Part shown: one piece after another, positions 61,423-64,000 of the stretch
How positions within the stretch are numbered: the stretch's first letter is position 1
How the letters are laid out: each line of letters begins with the position of its first letter
NCBI RefSeq assembly: GCF_015500095.1
Contig: NZ_CP062983.1
Coordinates: forward strand, 4,836,001 to 4,900,000
Direction: 5' to 3'
Origin: Phototrophicus methaneseepsis
Lineage (GTDB): Bacteria; Chloroflexota; Anaerolineae; Aggregatilineales; Phototrophicaceae
DNA length: 64,000 nucleotides
Translations under genes and position numbers: made by a program
Notes under the pieces: model-generated
Database searches by the model: none
Told to the model about the DNA's origin: nothing
What the model saw: the letters and a program-made list of their open reading frames with translations, nothing else

Positions 61423-62013
61423 TTACTCTTCGCCTTCGGCTTCGCCAGCAGCTTCTGCAACTGGCTCTTCAACGACTTCTTCAACTTCCACAGTTTCTTC
61501 AGCTTCAACCACCTGATCATACTCAGTGGCTTCACCAGCTTCACGTGCTGCGAGGAATTCTTGCAGTTCACCTTCGCGCACGATGACCACTGTAATCACG
61601 GGTGTTTCTTCTGTGCCGATGCGAACGGGCACTTCATGCGTCCCCAGTTCGCGCAGATTCTGCTGGCTGATACGGCGACGGTTGATGTCGATGCCGGTCA
61701 CATTCAGCAGTTCATCGGCCATTTCCTGGTTGGTTACGGAACCAAACAGCTTACCAGTGGATGCAGCACGGCGCTCAAAGATCAGTTCCGCACCATTGAT
61801 TTGCTGCGCAACTTCATTGAGCATGTTCTCATACTGGGCACGGCGGGCTTCGACACGCTCAGTCAATTTCTTATGAGCGCGCAGGGCATTTTTCGTTGCC
61901 TGGACGGCCATCTTACGCGGAATGAGGAAATTTCTGGCGAAGCCGTTAGCGACATCCACCACTTCACCCGCGACACCATGCTTGTAGATGTCCTGTAGCA
62001 GGATAACTTTCAT
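61423..62013 (-). CDS. rplI: Ribosomal protein L9 with acidic C-terminal tail
   Basis: A 196-residue L9. The N-terminal domain is textbook (MKVILLQDIYKHGVAGEVVD, then VANGFARNFLIPRKMAVQAT), as are the connecting helix and the C-terminal domain (GSVTNQEMADELLNVTGIDI). It carries an extra tail of about 45 residues rich in Glu, Val and Ala, ending AEAAGEAEGEE, not present in most L9. ATG 62013 is preceded by AAGGGAAGTG. Its own promoter lies at 62094-62122. Confidence 0.95.
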   Translation of the reverse strand: MKVILLQDIYKHGVAGEVVDVANGFARNFLIPRKMAVQATKNALRAHKKLTERVEARRAQYENMLNEVAQQINGAELIFERRAASTGKLFGSVTNQEMADELLNVTGIDINRRRISQQNLRELGTHEVPVRIGTEETPVITVVIVREGELQEFLAAREAGEATEYDQVVEAEETVEVEEVVEEPVAEAAGEAEGEE

Positions 62014-62093
62014 GTGGGCACTTCCCTTACAAAATATCAGCGCCCAGGTCATGGGCGGCTATGCATTCGTTCATCAGGTATCGAAACTCCTGC

Positions 62094-62122
62094 ATTATAA
62101 ACAGCCAGCCAAAACGTGCCAA
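62094..62122 (-). promoter_or_regulatory. Promoter of rplI
   Basis: On the minus strand TTGGCA (62122-62117), a 17-bp spacer and TATAAT (62099-62094). 62123-62410, between rplI and murJ, has a TATAAT on + at 62159 and nothing else recognisable. Confidence 0.75.
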
Positions 62123-62410
62123 GTGTTAATCTAACACGTCCTACATCGAATACCATCTTATAATGCTACTCTATAACAGCAAAACCCCCGCTGGTTCGCC
62201 TGCATATGGCAGCATGTACTTTGAACATATTAGCTGTATTTAGGCGGCATGCAAGGCAGCGTCGGTCAAACGTCAGGCATCGCACACGTAGACCCACACG
62301 TATACCCAGGCGACAAATTGCCTGAGAATGCGCTCTGGTCGAATAGCATCTTGTCACTACAATGGTGCCATTCACGTCCCTCCAGCAGGGCTATCGTCAG
62401 AAAGTACGCT

Positions 62411-64000
62411 ATGACTGAACCACAACCCCAGGCCACACCACCCGGCCCGCCCGATAACGAACGCAGTGGGGCGCTTTCAAACGCGCAGATTGCTCGTGCA
62501 GCCCTCTTGATGTTGATGGGGTTCCTCGCAAGCGGCGTCCTTGGCTTCGTCAGGACGGCGGTGCTTTCCGCACAATTTGGCACCTCCCCGGCACACGATG
62601 CCTTTATCGCTGCACAACGCATCCCGGAACTGATCTTCGTGTTGGTGGCAGGTGGTGCATTAGGGTCTTCGTTTATCCCCATTTATGCACGTGTGCGAGA
62701 ACGTGACGACCAAGAAGCGTGGCGCTTTGCCAGTGCCGTGATGACCCTTTCCGCCATTGCCGCTGCAATCCTGGGTGTGGTCGTCATTGTCTTGGCAGAC
62801 CCTATCGTACAGATTGTGCTATACCCGGGCCGCAGCATCGCGGAACAGGCCCTGGCCGCCCATCTCATGCGCCTGATGATGGTTACACCGTTTATCTTCA
62901 GCATCAGCGGGCTGGTTATGGGCATTTTGCAATCGCATGGGCTGTTTTTCTTGCCTAGCCTCGCCATCAGCATGAACAGCCTGGGGATCATCTTCGGCGC
63001 GTTGGTATTGGCCCCGCTGACTGCAACAATGCCCGCTATCTTCGGCTTTCTACCAATGGGTGCCTATTTACCGTTGGATCAGGTCCAGAATGCGAGCGTC
63101 TACGGTCTCACGTACGGCGCGATCTCAAGTGCGGTGCTGCATCTCGTCGTGCAGTTACCGGGATTATGGCAGATCCGCGCACGGCTCAGGCCGCTGCCAA
63201 ATTGGCGTATCCCTGGGGTGCTGGATGTGCTGCGCCTGATGGGGCCGCGTATATTAGGCCAGGGCGTCGTTCAGATTAACTTTGTCGTGAACGTCAATCT
63301 CAGCAGCAATATGGCAGAAGGCAGTGTCGTCGCCTTACAAACGGCCTTTAACTTGATGTTCTTCGCACTGGGGATTATCGGGCAAAGCGTCGGCTCTGCG
63401 ATCTTCCCCACCTTGAGCGCGCTCCATGCCCGTCAAGACTGGGATGGCTATAAAACGCGGCTCAGCAGCGCCATGCGCAATGTGCTATTCCTGGCGATCC
63501 CGGCGACAGCCGCGTTTATTGTGTTGGGCGTGCCTATCGTCAGCGTGTTTGAAAATGGAGCATGGACCCGTACCGACACAGAAGCCACCGCTTGGGCGCT
63601 GGCTTTCTATGCGATTGGCATTGCCGGGTTCGCGCTGTTGGAAATCCTATCGCGGGCGTTTTACGCCTTAGAAGACACCTGGACGCCTGTCCTCATCGGC
63701 ACCCTATCCATGGTGAGCAATATCGTCCTCAGTATCCTGTTTGCGGCGCTGTTTGAAGCAGTCAGCGAAGCTGTTGGCGACCCACAACCATTCATACGAG
63801 GGCCTTTTGGCGGCCTGGCATTAGCGAACGCCCTCACCACATTGGTGGAATCCATCGTGCTATATGTGCTGCTGCGGCGCCGGATTGGCACACTCGGCAG
63901 CATCCCCGGCCTGGATGATCGCCCAACACAGCGAACAATCACCCGCACGAGTATCGCCACCCTGGTCATGGGCATCGTACTATGGCTCTTGCAGGTCATT
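62411..64000 (+). CDS. murJ: Lipid II flippase MurJ (3' end outside the window)
   Basis: MOP-superfamily membrane protein that flips lipid II for peptidoglycan synthesis. From ATG 62411 the frame is open to the window end (530 codons). The start is a Pro-rich cytosolic tail, then GFLASGVLGFVRTAVLSAQF and GTSPAHDAFIAAQRIPELIF, which match the MurJ N-terminal helices with the conserved Arg-rich face; SSFIPIYARVRERDDQEAW and GQSVGSAIFPTLSALHARQD follow. Because it has no stop in the window it is easily missed. Confidence 0.94.
   Translation, partial: MTEPQPQATPPGPPDNERSGALSNAQIARAALLMLMGFLASGVLGFVRTAVLSAQFGTSPAHDAFIAAQRIPELIFVLVAGGALGSSFIPIYARVRERDDQEAWRFASAVMTLSAIAAAILGVVVIVLADPIVQIVLYPGRSIAEQALAAHLMRLMMVTPFIFSISGLVMGILQSHGLFFLPSLAISMNSLGIIFGALVLAPLTATMPAIFGFLPMGAYLPLDQVQNASVYGLTYGAISSAVLHLVVQLPGLWQIRARLRPLPNWRIPGVLDVLRLMGPRILGQGVVQINFVVNVNLSSNMAEGSVVALQTAFNLMFFALGIIGQSVGSAIFPTLSALHARQDWDGYKTRLSSAMRNVLFLAIPATAAFIVLGVPIVSVFENGAWTRTDTEATAWALAFYAIGIAGFALLEILSRAFYALEDTWTPVLIGTLSMVSNIVLSILFAALFEAVSEAVGDPQPFIRGPFGGLALANALTTLVESIVLYVLLRRRIGTLGSIPGLDDRPTQRTITRTSIATLVMGIVLWLLQVI

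Noticed and set aside
1-64000. tRNA, rRNA, CRISPR arrays, insertion-sequence transposases, retron or diversity-generating reverse transcriptase
   Set aside because: Looked for on both strands; no cloverleaf, repeat-spacer array, DDE transposase or reverse-transcriptase motif was seen.

Overview
The window reads as a chromosome segment of a Chloroflexota (Anaerolineae-like) bacterium carrying an integrated tailed prophage. The assignment is an inference. It rests on many threonine/proline-linked SH3 and glycosidase surface proteins, lipoproteins with long low-complexity spacers, a T-box ahead of pheS, a RodZ-like protein with a Thr-Pro-rich outer part, and moderate-to-high GC. No rRNA or tRNA gene and no CRISPR array was found.

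Positions 1 to about 26,860 are the right-hand part of a siphovirus-type prophage; the left end, with terminase and the left att site, lies outside the window. The late genes run on the + strand in canonical order: portal, minihead/morphogenesis, ClpP-like prohead protease, scaffold, major capsid, connector and closure proteins, gp10-like and DUF3168-like completion proteins, tail tube, tail-assembly chaperone with a -1 frameshift, tape measure, baseplate-like proteins, two membrane-anchored proteins and a glycosidase/SH3 protein that is the best lysin candidate. Then come two AT-rich minus-strand cargo genes (DUF4365-like and DUF3800-like) and a roughly 1 kb region without long genes. That region holds two candidate small RNA genes and a 272-bp element with inverted ends around a 37-codon zinc-ribbon gene. 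The minus-strand early block is Rep (DnaA-N-like plus HTH, with internal iteron-like repeats), a DnaQ-like exonuclease, ParA and a ParB-position protein. A tyrosine recombinase (+) closes the prophage, followed by a 12-7-12 inverted repeat shaped like a recombinase core site. Replication, iterons and partition point to a phage-plasmid life style. No CI-type repressor is visible.

From 26,900 the host chromosome begins: ccmC and a membrane-anchored secreted protein, a GNAT, lipoproteins, an M20 peptidase, a membrane HExxH protein, a TipA-type regulator with its 19-bp-spacer promoter, an HNH nuclease, and an island of small genes (35.5-37.2 kb). A T-box then controls pheS, a K+ channel gene and pheT.

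From 42 to 64 kb the content is envelope- and housekeeping-related: a hydrolase-like lipoprotein, acylphosphatase, methyltransferase, enoyl-CoA hydratase, and a cluster of four related clan GH-A glycosidase proteins with a CopD-like membrane protein. These are followed by a GT39-like membrane glycosyltransferase, RNase Z, an O-methyltransferase, a secreted SH3 protein, RimO, a RodZ-like protein, ribosomal protein L9 and the start of MurJ. RodZ and MurJ imply a peptidoglycan-making host, in line with a wall-active lysin in the phage.
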